14,677 nt of DNA, taken from the NCBI GenBank assembly GCA_945947045.1, contig CAMEXG010000031.1, positions 1 to 14,677 on the forward strand. Reading direction: 5' to 3'. The position numbers and the translations under genes are program-made. The notes beneath the pieces are model-generated. The model did not search any database. It worked only from the letters and a program-made list of their open reading frames with translations, and was not told the origin of the DNA. This DNA is from an uncultured Spirochaetales bacterium (GTDB lineage Bacteria; Spirochaetota; Spirochaetia; Sphaerochaetales; Sphaerochaetaceae). Shown piece by piece: positions 14,302-14,677 of this stretch (position 1 is the first letter of the stretch; every line of letters begins with the position of its first letter).

Positions 14302-14320
14302 TTTCCGCGATTCAAGTTGT
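14302..14320 (-). repeat. Right subterminal repeat 2
   Basis: The reverse complement reads ACAACTTGAATCGCGGAAA. It equals the left terminal core apart from GA in place of C. Confidence 0.72.
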
Positions 14321-14325
14321 ACATC

Positions 14326-14349
14326 GCAATATTAAGATTGCCTTTTTTT
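14326..14349 (+). terminator. Terminator inside the right end of the element
   Basis: GCAAT (14326-14330) pairs with ATTGC (14337-14341) across a 6-base loop, followed by CTTTTTTT. It lies between two right-end repeats, mirroring the terminator between left-end repeats. Confidence 0.6.
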
Positions 14350-14368
14350 GATATTTATGATGGGAATA

Positions 14369-14396
14369 GTTTCCGCGATGGAGTTGTGCACTGACA
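14369..14396 (-). repeat. Right terminal inverted repeat (28 bp)
   Basis: The reverse complement begins TGTCAGTGC and contains ACAACTCCATCGCGGAAA, 17 of 18 to the left terminal core. Overall 22 of 28 positions match the left end. Confidence 0.8.
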
Positions 14397-14401
14397 TGAT
14401 T
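14397..14401 (+). repeat. Right target-site duplication TGATT
   Basis: Identical to 13211-13215 on the left and immediately outside the terminal ACA. Confidence 0.75.
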
Positions 14402-14424
14402 ATTTTTTATCAGAGTATAAGGAC

Positions 14425-14447
14425 ACCCGTCGCATCGGGTATTTTTT
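14425..14447 (+). terminator. Displaced terminator of tRNA-Pro
   Basis: ACCCG (14425-14429) pairs with CGGGT (14436-14440) across a 6-base loop, followed by ATTTTTT. There is no plus-strand gene between it and the element. Without the element it would lie about 40 bases after tRNA-Pro, so it is probably the tRNA's own terminator. Confidence 0.65.
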
Positions 14448-14475
14448 ATATCTTGTCAATTCAATGAATAATGAT

Positions 14476-14494
14476 AAAAAACATGAAGTTTTTA
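14476..14494 (-). terminator. Possible terminator of the right-edge minus-strand gene
   Basis: AAAAAC and GTTTTT (14477-14482 and 14488-14493) form a 6-bp stem with a 5-base loop. On the minus strand it lies 4 bases after the stop codon and ends in TTTTTT. The AT-rich stem is weak. Confidence 0.4.
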
Positions 14495-14497
14495 TAT

Positions 14498-14677
14498 TTA
14501 CTTCTCAAGTAGCATGTCTTCATAGGGATTAACAAGCCTTAGCTTTTTCGTTGTCTCTTTACCTATGGCCCTGATTATCTGACGAAAAAACTCTCTTACA
14601 TTCTTACTGCCATTTATTGATTTAAAGAACTTCATCGTCTCTGTCGGACTCATAGCGGTAAGCTCTGTAAGTGTTGA
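14498..14677 (-). CDS. Unidentified protein, C-terminal fragment
   Basis: The minus-strand frame is open from the window edge to TAA (complement of 14498-14500), giving the last 59 residues of a protein whose start lies beyond 14677. It reads STLTELTAMSPTETMKFFKS, continues INGSKNVREFFRQIIRAIGK and ends KLRLVNPYEDMLLEK. It is mainly helical and charged, with no signal peptide or membrane segment in this part, and I do not recognise the family. An internal Met at residue 9 could start a 51-residue protein, but no ribosome site precedes it, so a fragment is more likely. It is outside the mobile element and faces tRNA-Pro's terminator. Confidence 0.6.
   Translation of the reverse strand, partial: STLTELTAMSPTETMKFFKSINGSKNVREFFRQIIRAIGKETTKKLRLVNPYEDMLLEK

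Larger units (their letters stand above)
13216..14396. mobile_element. Non-autonomous transposon-like cassette carrying a toxin-antitoxin module
   Basis: This 1181-bp segment begins TGT and ends ACA, has 28-bp imperfect terminal inverted repeats and is bounded by a 5-bp direct repeat, TGATT. Further copies of the terminal motif lie inside: on the left at 13246-13262, 13320-13336 and, weaker, 13374-13390; on the right at 14257-14273 and 14302-14320. Left copies all point right and right copies all point left. Multiple inward-facing transposase sites, TG...CA ends and 5-bp duplications are shared by Tn7, Tn5053/Tn402, Mu and IS21-type elements; I cannot choose among them. No transposase gene is present, so movement would need a transposase elsewhere. 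The cargo is a RelB/YafQ-type module. Removing the segment and one TGATT joins tRNA-Pro to a terminator 24 bases further on, which independently supports insertion. Confidence 0.78.

Noticed and set aside
13222..14390. CRISPR array or integron attC sites
   Set aside because: The repeats are few, unevenly spaced and inverted between the two sides; there is no cas gene, no integrase and no attC-like paired R boxes. Terminal position plus TGATT duplication fits a transposon better.

Overview
The window looks like chromosome of a low-GC, diderm, probably host-associated spirochaete of the Treponema/Sphaerochaetaceae sort. This is inferred from gene content: an outer-membrane-type beta-barrel tail, a BMP/TmpC-type nucleoside receptor with its own ABC transporter, and AT-rich intergenic DNA with sigma70-like promoters. 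It rests on recognition, not on a database search.

Layout. 1-494 is the 3' end of a probable outer-membrane barrel gene with its own terminator. 704-5812 is a tight plus-strand operon for purine-nucleoside uptake: binding protein, double-ABC ATPase, two permeases and a zinc deaminase. A hairpin after the binding-protein gene probably partitions expression. 5860-7928 carries, on the minus strand, uracil-DNA glycosylase (ung, GTG start) followed by a GltD-like Fe-S flavoprotein. 8135-9074 is a plus-strand pair: an unknown membrane protein and a YbaK-type deacylase. 9464-10720 is a DHA3-type MFS exporter that abuts, stop codon to stop codon, a minus-strand GtrA gene. Upstream of GtrA on the same strand lies an amidohydrolase-type guanine deaminase (11189-12466). 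12574-13036 is a deletion scar: the last codons of a PdxR/MocR-type regulator (minus) are fused directly to the C-terminal half of pdxT (plus). The intervening regulator body, pdxS and the pdxT N-terminus are missing. 13126-13198 is tRNA-Pro(CGG) with a strong promoter.

The most interesting structure is at 13211-14401. An 1181-bp element (13216-14396) sits between tRNA-Pro and the terminator that appears to belong to it. The element starts TGT and ends ACA. It has 28-bp terminal inverted repeats matching at 22 of 28 positions and is flanked by the 5-bp direct repeat TGATT. Additional copies of an ACAACTCATCGCGGAAA-like motif lie inside each end, all oriented inward: four on the left (one weak) and three on the right. 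This is the end architecture of Tn7/Tn5053/Mu or IS21-type transposons. There is no transposase inside; the cargo is a RelB/DinJ-type antitoxin and a YafQ-type toxin gene broken by a single extra A. I read it as a non-autonomous, toxin-antitoxin-carrying cassette inserted downstream of a tRNA and mobilised in trans.

How the genes work together. The uptake operon would bring nucleosides or bases into the cell. Two structurally unrelated deaminases, one in the operon and one at 11189-12466, could then deaminate guanine-type bases. Loss of the pdx locus suggests dependence on external vitamin B6 unless another copy exists. The far right end (14498-14677) is the C-terminus of an unidentified minus-strand gene.
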